5,587 bases of DNA from a bacterium (GCA_027438535.1 DAIAMA010000100.1:1-5587), one strand, 5' to 3'. Positions 1 through 5,587 are shown, counted from the stretch's first letter. Numbers and translations: made by a program. The notes: a model not told the origin generated them from the sequence alone.

Positions 1-58
1 CGATACCCTAGTTTATCTATTTCGAGCAATTTGGCTTCCGCTTTCAACCCCACCGTCT
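1..58 (-). repeat. Inverted copy of internal usp sequence (left arm)
   Basis: Bases 1-51 are the exact reverse complement of 2863-2913. The match continues to base 58 (opposite 2856) with a single mismatch at base 52, then collapses. On the minus strand this segment would encode usp residues 79-95, the stretch ending KLGYR. Nothing of the Usp N-terminal half follows, so it would be a 5'-truncated usp fragment whose C-terminal half, if any, lies left of the window. The match stops abruptly inside coding sequence, as at a recombination junction or a chimeric read or assembly join. The identity is seen directly; its cause is not. Confidence 0.95.
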
Positions 59-747
59 TCCCGCCGCTTTTAATCGAGTTACAGCATCATCTGCTCTACG
101 TAAAGAACGTGGTGGATCGCGTTCTGGCGGAAGGCGGCACCGGCGCAACCGGTTTACCCGCCGCCGAATATTGGCATGGTTATGAAGCGGCCGACCCGCG
201 GCTCATCAAGCAACTCCCAGGTAAGGATCTGCGCGAAGCGTGGGTGCGCATGGGCCGTATCCACAAGCAATTCCTGAAAGCAGCGGAATCCGCGGTGAAC
301 CTCGCCGCCCAGGGCGAGCCGGCTCGCGCGCGAATTCAGCTCAACGAAGTTTTTTCCCAATCCAACGAGCTGGCCGGTCTGCTGGTGGGCGGCAGCATCG
401 CCGAATTGCTGAATGCGATTCAGGCTCACGAGCAAGCCTTGGCCATGCGCTACGAGCGCGATTTTCTCGAAGCCACGCACATGGGGCGCTTCACTTTCCG
501 TCTCGACGATAGTCTGGTGATGGAGGCGGATGACAGCTTTCTCGATTTTTGCGGCTATACGCGTGAGCGCCTGATCGGGCAGCCGATCGGCACCTTGCTC
601 GGCAAGCAGGCGCTTTCGCGCCTTATCTCGGCGGCGCGCAATACGGAAAAAACCGAGCGGGTCGCGATCCGCGCCAAGCACGCCGATGGCCGCCAGATCG
701 CGCTCGACGTCATCGCTTATGTCGACCGCGACAGCCATGCCGAGTGA
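31..747 (+). CDS. N-terminal part (CZB-like + PAS) of a c-di-GMP GGDEF/EAL protein, ended by in-frame TGA
   Basis: This is the sensory half of a cytoplasmic cyclic-di-GMP enzyme. Residues ~13-120 resemble a CZB (chemoreceptor zinc-binding) helical bundle, as in the E. coli diguanylate cyclase DgcZ: a QHH helix, an EYWHGY turn where CxLGKW is expected, then an RIHKQF helix. There is no cysteine before C174, and the position four after H78 is Leu, so two usual zinc ligands are missing. Residues ~145-238 are a PAS domain (FCGYTRERLIGQP, then an ADGRQIALDV strand) that lacks its last strand because of the TGA at 745-747. The next gene continues in the same frame and supplies that strand (LHGFAVNVT). 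The TTG start at 31 is doubtful: it has no Shine-Dalgarno, it lies inside the inverted usp repeat, and the frame is open back to base 1. The true 5' end is probably missing or replaced. Confidence 0.72.
   Translation: MASAFNPTVFPPLLIELQHHLLYVKNVVDRVLAEGGTGATGLPAAEYWHGYEAADPRLIKQLPGKDLREAWVRMGRIHKQFLKAAESAVNLAAQGEPARARIQLNEVFSQSNELAGLLVGGSIAELLNAIQAHEQALAMRYERDFLEATHMGRFTFRLDDSLVMEADDSFLDFCGYTRERLIGQPIGTLLGKQALSRLISAARNTEKTERVAIRAKHADGRQIALDVIAYVDRDSHAE
745..747 (+). other. In-frame TGA splitting the c-di-GMP gene
   Basis: The TGA falls between codons GAG and TTG in an otherwise uninterrupted frame running from base 1 to 2454. The sequence on both sides forms one PAS domain: DVIAYVDRDSHAE, stop, LHGFAVNVTQ. 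One base change would make it TGG (Trp), giving WLHGFAV, a natural-looking final PAS strand leading into the linker. The rejoined protein would be 807 residues. TGA also ends this gene at 2452 and usp at 3074, so a TGA-as-Trp code is not suggested. A nonsense mutation, a base-call error, or readthrough remain possible. Confidence 0.85.
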
Positions 748-2454
748 TTGCACGGTTTTGCCGTGAATGTCACGCAAACCGAGAGCGAGGCGCAATACCG
801 GCGCTTGCTGTCCACGGCGATCGAGGCGTCCAGCCAAGCCATCGTGATCACCAATGCCAAGCAGGAGATCGTGTACGTCAACCCCGCGTTTGGCGTGATT
901 ACCGGCTACGGCGAAGACGAGGTATTGGGTAAAACGCCGCACTTCCTGCAAGGGCCGGAGACCAGCCAGGCGACGCGGGTGGCGATACGCGAAGCGCTGG
1001 CGGCGCGCAAACCGATTCAGGTCGAGATACAGAATTACCACAAGAGCGGGCGGCCTTATTGGATCGATCTTTCCATCGTGCCGGTGCGCGACGACGAAGC
1101 CGAAGTGACGCACTATGTCGCGCTCGAGGCCGATATTACCGAGCGCAAAAAAGCCGAACACGAAATCGCGCGCATTGCGATGGAAGATCATCTCACGGGG
1201 CTGGCCAACCGGCGCGCGGCGGAAGACCGCTTAGAGCTGGAGTGGGGGCGGGCGCGGCGCGACCGCGGCAATTTCGCCATCGCCATCGCCGACATCGATC
1301 GCTTCAAATTGGTGAACGACCAATATGGCCACCACGTCGGCGACCAGGTGCTGAAGCACGTGGCCGAGGTGATGGCATCCAACCTGCGCGGCGGCGACTG
1401 GATCGCGCGCTGGGGCGGAGAAGAATTCATGGTGTGCTTTCACGATATGGACCGGCGCGGCGCCTTGACGGCGGCGGAGCGGTTGCGCAAGCAAGTGAAA
1501 GCCAAGCCGATCATGCTGGCGCAAGGCGAATTGCCGGCCACGGTAAGCATGGGCGTGGCGCTGTACGGCGCCGAGCATGCGGATATCGAAAGCATGCTCG
1601 CCCAAGCCGACGCGCTATTGTACGAAGCCAAGCACGCCGGGCGCGATAAGGTGATGTGCGCCGGCAAGGACAGCAGCCGCAAGGGCAGCGTGATTTGGGA
1701 AGGCTCGCAAGTGCAAAGCGCGCTGCACGAGGGGCGCTTGCTGCCGGCCTATCAGCCGATCGTGAATCTGCGCACCGGCCGCATCGTGGCCGAGGAGGCG
1801 CTGGCGCGCATCCGCGCCAAGGACGACTCGCTGATTCCGGCGATTCGCTTTATTCAAGCGGCGGAGGCATTGCATCTTATCTCCGACATCGACCAAAGCA
1901 TTTCGAACGACGCGCTGGAGCGCTGTGCGCAAAGCGTGCGCTCCCCCGAGACCAATGGCAATGACGGGTTGTCGCACTTCATCAACCTCTCGCCGCAATT
2001 TCTCGCCAACCCGGAAGCGGTGGAAGGCTTGCTGCAGCGCGCGCGTATTTATTGTGAAGGCTGCGGCATGCAAGATGTCGCGGTGAAGCCGATTGTGATC
2101 GAAATCACCGAGCGCCAATTGGGCGATATTCTGCTGCTGAAAAAACATCTTAAGCCGCTCACCGATTTCGGTTTCCGGCTCGCGCTCGACGATTTCGGCA
2201 GCGGCTATTCTTCGTTCATGTATTTGGCCGAATTGCCAGTGAATTTCATCAAAATCGAAGGCTGGATGGTGGGGCGGATCACGCAAGACAAGCGCATCCG
2301 GCAGTTGGTGGAAACCTTGGTCAATACCGCGCAGAAATTCGATATTCTTACCGTGGCGGAATGCGTGGAAGATGCCCAAACCGCGCAAGTGCTGTGCGAT
2401 CTCGGCGTCGATTGGGCGCAGGGATATTACTTCGCCAAACCGGCTATCGCATGA
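748..2454 (+). CDS. PAS-GGDEF-EAL bifunctional cyclic-di-GMP synthase/phosphodiesterase (C-terminal part of split gene)
   Basis: GGDEF domains make cyclic-di-GMP from two GTP; EAL domains cut it to pGpG. Residues 1-10 finish the PAS domain begun before the TGA. Residues ~16-135 are a second, LOV-like PAS (GKTPHFLQG at 61-69, ending EADITERK). GGDEF spans ~140-305: DHLTGLANRR, IADIDRFK, inhibitory-site RGGD at 214-217 and active-site GGEEF at 223-227. EAL spans ~318-568: EAL at 350-352, N413 in INLS, EITE at 452-455, DDFGSGYSS from D481, K502, AECVE (E538) and QGYYF (Q558). The expected catalytic residues are all present. Small departures are KIE for KID and AECVE for AEGVE. No membrane segment is seen. 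The TTG at 748 has no Shine-Dalgarno and the first in-frame ATG is codon 145, so this is most likely the continuation of the upstream frame and not an independent gene. Confidence 0.88.
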   Translation: MHGFAVNVTQTESEAQYRRLLSTAIEASSQAIVITNAKQEIVYVNPAFGVITGYGEDEVLGKTPHFLQGPETSQATRVAIREALAARKPIQVEIQNYHKSGRPYWIDLSIVPVRDDEAEVTHYVALEADITERKKAEHEIARIAMEDHLTGLANRRAAEDRLELEWGRARRDRGNFAIAIADIDRFKLVNDQYGHHVGDQVLKHVAEVMASNLRGGDWIARWGGEEFMVCFHDMDRRGALTAAERLRKQVKAKPIMLAQGELPATVSMGVALYGAEHADIESMLAQADALLYEAKHAGRDKVMCAGKDSSRKGSVIWEGSQVQSALHEGRLLPAYQPIVNLRTGRIVAEEALARIRAKDDSLIPAIRFIQAAEALHLISDIDQSISNDALERCAQSVRSPETNGNDGLSHFINLSPQFLANPEAVEGLLQRARIYCEGCGMQDVAVKPIVIEITERQLGDILLLKKHLKPLTDFGFRLALDDFGSGYSSFMYLAELPVNFIKIEGWMVGRITQDKRIRQLVETLVNTAQKFDILTVAECVEDAQTAQVLCDLGVDWAQGYYFAKPAIA

Positions 2455-2500
2455 AACACTTGTTCTTACAGTACCTAGGGAAGCTCTGCAAAAGTCCGTC

Positions 2501-2520
2501 ATTCCGGCGAAAGCCGGAAT
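2501..2520. repeat. Perfect hairpin, left half of repeat core
   Basis: ATTCCGGC, loop GAAA, GCCGGAAT: an eight-base-pair perfect stem with a tetraloop. With the flanking bases it reads VIPAKAGI in one frame, a hallmark of a repeat family scattered through many proteobacterial intergenic regions (from memory). Its ATTCC...GGAAT ends recall the neisserial dRS3 repeat, but identity to that is not claimed. Confidence 0.85.
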
Positions 2521-2560
2521 CTAGGATTTTAAAAGTCGAGGCAAATCAAGCGCCGACTGG

Positions 2561-2580
2561 ATGCCGGCTTGCGCCGGCAT
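2561..2580. repeat. Perfect hairpin, right half of repeat core
   Basis: ATGCCGGC, loop TTGC, GCCGGCAT: an eight-base-pair perfect stem. It is the partner of the hairpin at 2501-2520; the two also pair with each other over 12 positions with one mismatch. It reads MPACAGMT in one frame. No T-run follows, so it is not a classical terminator, though it could slow transcription leaving the c-di-GMP gene. Confidence 0.85.
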
Positions 2581-2616
2581 GACGCCCAAGGTACTTTTGC
2601 AGAGTCACCCTAACTC

Positions 2617-2623
2617 AAGGAGG
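2617..2623 (+). promoter_or_regulatory. Shine-Dalgarno for usp
   Basis: AAGGAGG is a near-perfect anti-16S match, six bases before the ATG at 2630. It decides the usp start against the in-frame upstream ATG at 2561, which lies inside the repeat element and has no such site. The nearer ATG at 2625 is out of frame. Confidence 0.9.
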
Positions 2624-2629
2624 CATGCT

Positions 2630-3076
2630 ATGTATGAACGTATATTGGTAGCGGTGGATGGTAGCGAGACTGCCGATCTTGCGCTGCAACATGCCATCAG
2701 CTTGGCGCAAGACCAGCAGGCCCAATTGCGGATTGTCTATGCGGTCGATGAGATTAACCTTAATCTAGAGACCGAGTTCGCCGCCCAAGCCGAGATCGTG
2801 AAAGCCTGGATTGAAGCCGGGCGCGATATTTTAGGCAAGGCGCAAAATAGGGTGCAGACGGCGGGGTTGAAAGCGGAAGCCAAATTGCTCGAAATAGATA
2901 AACTAGGGTATCGGATTGCCGATGTGGTCGTGCAAGAAGCGAAAGACTGGCCCGCCGATCTGCTCGTTGTTGGCACCCATGGGCGCCGTGGGCTAAGCCA
3001 TGTGTTCCTGGGCAGCGTCGCGGAAAGCATCGTGCGTATTTGTCCCGTTCCCGTGCTGTTGATCCGCGGCAAATGA
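2630..3076 (+). CDS. UspA-family universal stress protein, ATP-binding type
   Basis: A 148-residue single-domain cytoplasmic Usp, the usual family length. The first strand ILVAVDGSE (5-13) carries the nucleotide-binding Asp10. The ATP-binding signature G-x2-G-x9-G-S is intact: G115, G118, G128, S129. The C-terminal strand is PVPVLLIRG. Such proteins dimerise, bind ATP and aid survival under starvation, acid, oxidative or respiratory stress; the exact partner is unknown. The start is fixed by AAGGAGG. The gene ends in tandem stops, TGA then TAG. The H+-ATPase starts 70 bases later on the same strand, so co-transcription is plausible. Codons 79-95 are the segment duplicated in inverted orientation at the left edge of the window. 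The leader is largely a MITE-like element, which may affect expression. Confidence 0.95.
   Translation: MYERILVAVDGSETADLALQHAISLAQDQQAQLRIVYAVDEINLNLETEFAAQAEIVKAWIEAGRDILGKAQNRVQTAGLKAEAKLLEIDKLGYRIADVVVQEAKDWPADLLVVGTHGRRGLSHVFLGSVAESIVRICPVPVLLIRGK
2856..2913 (+). repeat. Right arm of long inverted repeat, inside usp
   Basis: This is the reverse complement of window bases 1-58: 51 perfect matches over 2863-2913, then six further matches after one mismatch. Here it lies within an intact usp reading frame, so this copy is the natural one and the left-edge copy is the derived one. The segment bracketed by the two arms is about 2.8 kb. Confidence 0.95.
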
Positions 3077-3136
3077 TAGCTGCACAATAAGGCGGTAACC
3101 ACGCAAATCGCATTCGTGCGCTCTGCCGGAAAATAT

Positions 3137-3141
3137 AGGGA
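3137..3141 (+). promoter_or_regulatory. Shine-Dalgarno for the P-type ATPase
   Basis: AGGGA ends five bases before the ATG at 3147. It is the only purine-rich ribosome-binding candidate nearby and supports this start, which also gives a complete cation-ATPase N-terminal domain beginning GLSSAEAQRRL. No convincing separate promoter is seen in the 70-base gap after usp. Confidence 0.65.
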
Positions 3142-3146
3142 CAACG

Positions 3147-5426
3147 ATGGTCGGCGTAACTGCCTCGTCTGGCTTGAGCAGCGCAGAAGCACAACGGCGT
3201 CTGCTGCAATATGGCCCCAACACGGTAGCCGAGGAGCGCCCCCACACCTGGCGCGCCTTCCTGCGTAAATTCTGGAGCCCCGTGCCTTGGATGCTGGAAG
3301 CCACGATTGCCTTGCAGCTCGTCTTGGGAAAGACGGATGAAGCGGCCATCATTGCCGCGCTGCTTCTGTTCAATGCCATCTTGAGTTTTGTGCAGGAGAA
3401 CCGCGCCAATAACGCGCTGACCCTGTTGAAAAGACGCTTGGCGATCCAAGCGCGAGTCTTGCGTGATCAGACCTGGCAACAAGTGGCGGCGCAGGAATTA
3501 GTGCCGGGAGATGTGGTGCATCTGCGCATGGGAGACCTCGCGCCGGCGGATGTGCGTTTGTTCGACGGCCAGGTGCTGCTGGATCAATCGGCGCTGACCG
3601 GCGAGTCGCTGCCCGTCGAGGCCGAGGCGGGCGCGATCGCTCCCGCCGGCGTCATCGTCAAACGCGGCGAGGCGACGGGCGAGGTCAGCGCGACCGGATC
3701 CCATACTGTTTTCGGCAAGACCGCCGAATTGGTACGCAGCGCGAAAACCGCAAGCCACCTCGAAACGCTCATCTTTACTATTGTCAAATACCTGGTAACG
3801 CTGGATGTGTTTCTGGTTGCCGCATTGCTGGTCTACGCTTGGGCCACCGGCATTCCCATCACCGAGGCGATTCCTTTCGCGCTGATCCTGTTGGTGGCAT
3901 CCGTTCCTATCGCCTTGCCCGCTACTTACACGCTCGCTACCGCCCTGGGCGCGCTGGAGTTAGCTAAGCAGGGCGTGCTGGTCACCCGCCTCTCGGCCAT
4001 CGAGGAAGCCGCGGCGATGGATGTGCTGGCGAGCGATAAGACCGGCACCATTACGCAAAATCGTCTGGCGCTCGCGGCATGCCAGCCTTATGCGCCGCAC
4101 ACCGAAGATGATCTGCTGCGGCTGGCGGCATTGGCTTGCGACGATGCCACGCAGGATCCGATTGATATCGCCATTCTCGATGCCGCCCGGGCGCGCGGCC
4201 TGCTTGTCTCTCCGCCACGCCGTTTGCGTTTCATCCCTTTTGATCCGGAAACCAAGCGCTCGGAAGCCATATTCGATCAGGATGGCCGGCAACTGCGCGT
4301 ACTCAAAGGTGCGCCGGGCGTGATTGCGGCCCTGATTCAAAGCGCGGCGGACATCAGTGAGGACGTGGCGCGCTTAGGCGCCGCGGGTGCGCGTGTGTTG
4401 GCGGTGGCGGTCGAAATGGACCAGGGCCTGTACTTGGCCGGCTTGGTGGGATTGCAGGATCCGCCGCGGGAGGATGCGCGCGCGCTGATACAAAACTTGC
4501 ACGACTTGGGGGTGCGCGTGCTCATGGTTTCCGGCGATGGTCCGGCCACGGCCCGCGCCGTCGCGGCGCAAGTCGGCATCGGTGCGCGCGTGTGTCCTCC
4601 GGATAGCCTGCACGATGAGATCGATCGGCGCGTATTGGATTACGATGTGTTCGCGCGGGTGCTGCCGGCGGATAAATTCCATTTGGTGCAAGCGCTGCAA
4701 AACGCAGGTCATGTGGTCGGCATGAGCGGCGATGGCGTGAATGACGCGCCGGCGCTGAAGCAAGCGGAAGTCGGCATCGCCGTCGCCAATGCCACCGATG
4801 TCGCCAAGGCCGCCGCCAGCTTGGTGCTGACCAATCCCGGGCTGACCGATGTCAAGACGGCGGTGGAAATCAGCCGGCGTATCTATCAGCGCATGCTGAC
4901 TTATACCCTGAACAAAATCATCAAGACCTTGGAAATCAGTATTTTTTTGAGTGTTGGTATGATGCTGACCGGTGTGTTCGTGATCACCCCGCTGCTGATC
5001 GTCCTGCTGTTGTTCACCAACGATTTCGTGACGATGGCGCTAGCCACGGATCGCGTCGCCTATTCCCGCAAGCCGGAGCGTTGGCGTATTCCCGCGTTGA
5101 TGCAGACTGCCGGTATTCTGGCTGGGTTGGTGCTGATCTTGTCCTTTACCGTGTTTTTCGCCGGACGCTATTGGCTGCACCTTCCCTTGGCGCAATTGCA
5201 GACACTGATTTTCTTGATGCTGGTCTTCACCGGCCAAGGCAATGTGTACCTGGTGCGCGAACGTCGGCATTTCTGGCAATCCATGCCCAGCCGATGGTTG
5301 TTACTGGCGTCGGCTTTGGATATTCTGATCGTCGGCTTTTTGGCTACCAAAGGCATACTCATGGCGGCGATTTCTCCGGCGCTGTTTTCGGCGGCTTGGC
5401 GAGAGGAGCTTCGCGATATGGTTTAG
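3147..5426 (+). CDS. P3A-type plasma-membrane proton-exporting ATPase, shortened C-terminus
   Basis: An inner-membrane pump that hydrolyses ATP to export H+, related to fungal and plant Pma and archaeal homologues. The N-terminal domain (GLSSAEAQRRLLQYGPN) is followed by M1-M2 (~48-85). The actuator domain has TGES at 151-154 within DQSALTGESLPVE, a P3A signature. M4 has PIALP at 254-258. The phosphorylated Asp is D297 in DKTGT. The nucleotide domain has FIPFDPETKR and KGAP at 387-390. The hinge GDGVNDAP starts at G528. M5-M9 follow, and M6 has TND with D626 at the place of the proton-binding Asp of plant pumps. After M9 (LDILIVGFLATKGILMA) the expected hydrophobic M10 is missing: the protein ends in a polar stretch at 759 residues, shorter than is usual for relatives. 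There is no plant-type regulatory tail. H+ specificity is inferred from family motifs. Confidence 0.93.
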   Translation: MVGVTASSGLSSAEAQRRLLQYGPNTVAEERPHTWRAFLRKFWSPVPWMLEATIALQLVLGKTDEAAIIAALLLFNAILSFVQENRANNALTLLKRRLAIQARVLRDQTWQQVAAQELVPGDVVHLRMGDLAPADVRLFDGQVLLDQSALTGESLPVEAEAGAIAPAGVIVKRGEATGEVSATGSHTVFGKTAELVRSAKTASHLETLIFTIVKYLVTLDVFLVAALLVYAWATGIPITEAIPFALILLVASVPIALPATYTLATALGALELAKQGVLVTRLSAIEEAAAMDVLASDKTGTITQNRLALAACQPYAPHTEDDLLRLAALACDDATQDPIDIAILDAARARGLLVSPPRRLRFIPFDPETKRSEAIFDQDGRQLRVLKGAPGVIAALIQSAADISEDVARLGAAGARVLAVAVEMDQGLYLAGLVGLQDPPREDARALIQNLHDLGVRVLMVSGDGPATARAVAAQVGIGARVCPPDSLHDEIDRRVLDYDVFARVLPADKFHLVQALQNAGHVVGMSGDGVNDAPALKQAEVGIAVANATDVAKAAASLVLTNPGLTDVKTAVEISRRIYQRMLTYTLNKIIKTLEISIFLSVGMMLTGVFVITPLLIVLLLFTNDFVTMALATDRVAYSRKPERWRIPALMQTAGILAGLVLILSFTVFFAGRYWLHLPLAQLQTLIFLMLVFTGQGNVYLVRERRHFWQSMPSRWLLLASALDILIVGFLATKGILMAAISPALFSAAWREELRDMV

Positions 5427-5587
5427 CGGCTGGCGCGGCCAGCGGTTCCGGTGGCACGGGCATCGGAGCCGCCACGCTATTTCCTACCGCCGCGGACGCG
5501 CGCTCCAATGTCACGCTCGGTTTTAAATGCGGTCTAGGCACCGGGACAGCCGGTATGATGGGCGCGGGAGCGGTAACCGCGGCGGGC
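5359..5587 (-). CDS. Possible C-terminal end of a Pro/Ala-rich protein (partial, uncertain)
   Basis: A minus-strand frame is open from the right edge to a TGA at 5359-5361 and gives about 75 residues rich in Pro and Ala, ending AKPPKTAPEKSPP. It would be convergent with the H+-ATPase and overlap its last 68 bases. I do not recognise it; proline-rich tails occur on envelope and secreted proteins, but nothing fixes the function. GC-rich DNA readily produces Pro/Ala frames on one strand and Gly-rich frames on the other, and the plus strand here is also open in a Gly-rich frame, so coding is not proven. No start codon is required inside the window because the frame runs off the edge. Confidence 0.3.
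   Translation of the reverse strand, partial: PAAVTAPAPIIPAVPVPRPHLKPSVTLERASAAVGNSVAAPMPVPPEPLAAPAAKPYREAPLAKPPKTAPEKSPP

Larger units (their letters stand above)
2476..2612. mobile_element. MITE-like element with terminal inverted repeats, flanked by TA
   Basis: The ends 2478-2495 and 2593-2610 are inverted repeats matching at 15 of 18 positions: GGG, three differing bases, then CTCTGCAAAAGT. TA sits just outside each end (2476-2477 and 2611-2612), consistent with a TA target duplication of the kind made by IS630/mariner or some IS5-group transposases. Inside, CGTCATTCCGGC at 2497-2508 pairs with 2573-2584 with one mismatch, so nearly the whole element could fold on itself. It encodes no protein. 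It fills most of the gap between the c-di-GMP gene and usp and ends five bases before the usp Shine-Dalgarno, so it forms most of the usp leader. The two-base duplication is weak evidence alone; the nested symmetry is strong. Confidence 0.7.

Noticed and set aside
745..747. Alternative genetic code with TGA read as Trp
   Set aside because: TGA terminates usp and the EAL domain at the expected family lengths, and Trp is encoded by TGG throughout.
745..765. Selenocysteine readthrough: TGA followed by a perfect small hairpin (CACGG, loop TTTTG, CCGTG at 751-765)
   Set aside because: The stem is only five pairs and the loop sits too close to the TGA for a bacterial SECIS; a PAS strand is not a known selenocysteine site, and a single-base TGG change explains it more simply.
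154..1191. Long minus-strand reading frame (345 codons) opposite the c-di-GMP gene
   Set aside because: It is antisense to strong PAS and GGDEF motifs, has no recognisable domain, and is explained by GC-rich codon bias in the real frame.
1615..2502. Minus-strand frame of 295 codons opposite the EAL domain
   Set aside because: Starts inside the repeat element and mirrors conserved EAL coding sequence; no family features seen.
2569..2597. Promoter-like pair TTGCGC / TACTTT with 17-base spacing inside the repeat element, before usp
   Set aside because: Only three of six consensus bases match in each box, and the -35 lies in the hairpin; too weak to annotate.
2561..2629. Upstream in-frame ATG extending usp by 23 residues (MPACAGMT...)
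   Set aside because: The extension is a translation of the hairpin repeat, has no ribosome site, and the AAGGAGG site clearly serves the ATG at 2630.
5429..5443. GCTGGC-GCG-GCCAGC hairpin just after the ATPase stop as a terminator
   Set aside because: Six-pair stem but no following T-run; such palindromes are common in GC-rich DNA.

Overview
The window looks like a stretch of a proteobacterial chromosome or contig. The base composition is moderately GC-rich, and there is a short intergenic repeat whose hairpins translate as VIPAKAGI / MPACAGMT. I associate that repeat type with Beta- and Gammaproteobacteria. A betaproteobacterium is my best guess, at low confidence. There are no rRNA, tRNA or CRISPR features.

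Layout. (1) Positions 1-58 are an inverted copy, perfect over 51 bases, of the middle of the universal-stress-protein gene found later in the window. (2) Positions 31-2454 hold one long reading frame for a cyclic-di-GMP enzyme (degenerate CZB-like domain, PAS, PAS, GGDEF, EAL). An in-frame TGA at 745-747 splits it into a 238-residue N-terminal part and a 568-residue C-terminal part. (3) Positions 2476-2612 hold a compact MITE-like element: terminal inverted repeats, TA at both edges, and two perfect internal hairpins. (4) Positions 2630-3076 encode a UspA-type ATP-binding universal stress protein. (5) Positions 3147-5426 encode a P3A-type proton-exporting ATPase that seems to lack its last membrane helix. 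(6) The final ~160 bases belong to no certain gene. A Pro/Ala-rich frame entering from the right on the minus strand is the best candidate.

How the genes fit together. The usp and H+-ATPase genes are on the same strand, 70 bases apart, and each has a Shine-Dalgarno sequence, so they are plausibly a stress / pH-homeostasis pair. The c-di-GMP enzyme has intact catalytic motifs for both synthesis and breakdown. It carries two sensory PAS domains and would link signals to second-messenger turnover, if the in-frame stop is suppressed, is a base-calling error, or still leaves a working C-terminal part.

The most unusual feature is the inverted repeat (1-58 versus 2856-2913) bracketing the c-di-GMP gene, the MITE and the 5' half of usp. 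It is either the footprint of a ~2.8-kb invertible or inverted-duplicated segment, or a chimeric or assembly join at the window edge. The sequence alone cannot separate these, but the test is simple.
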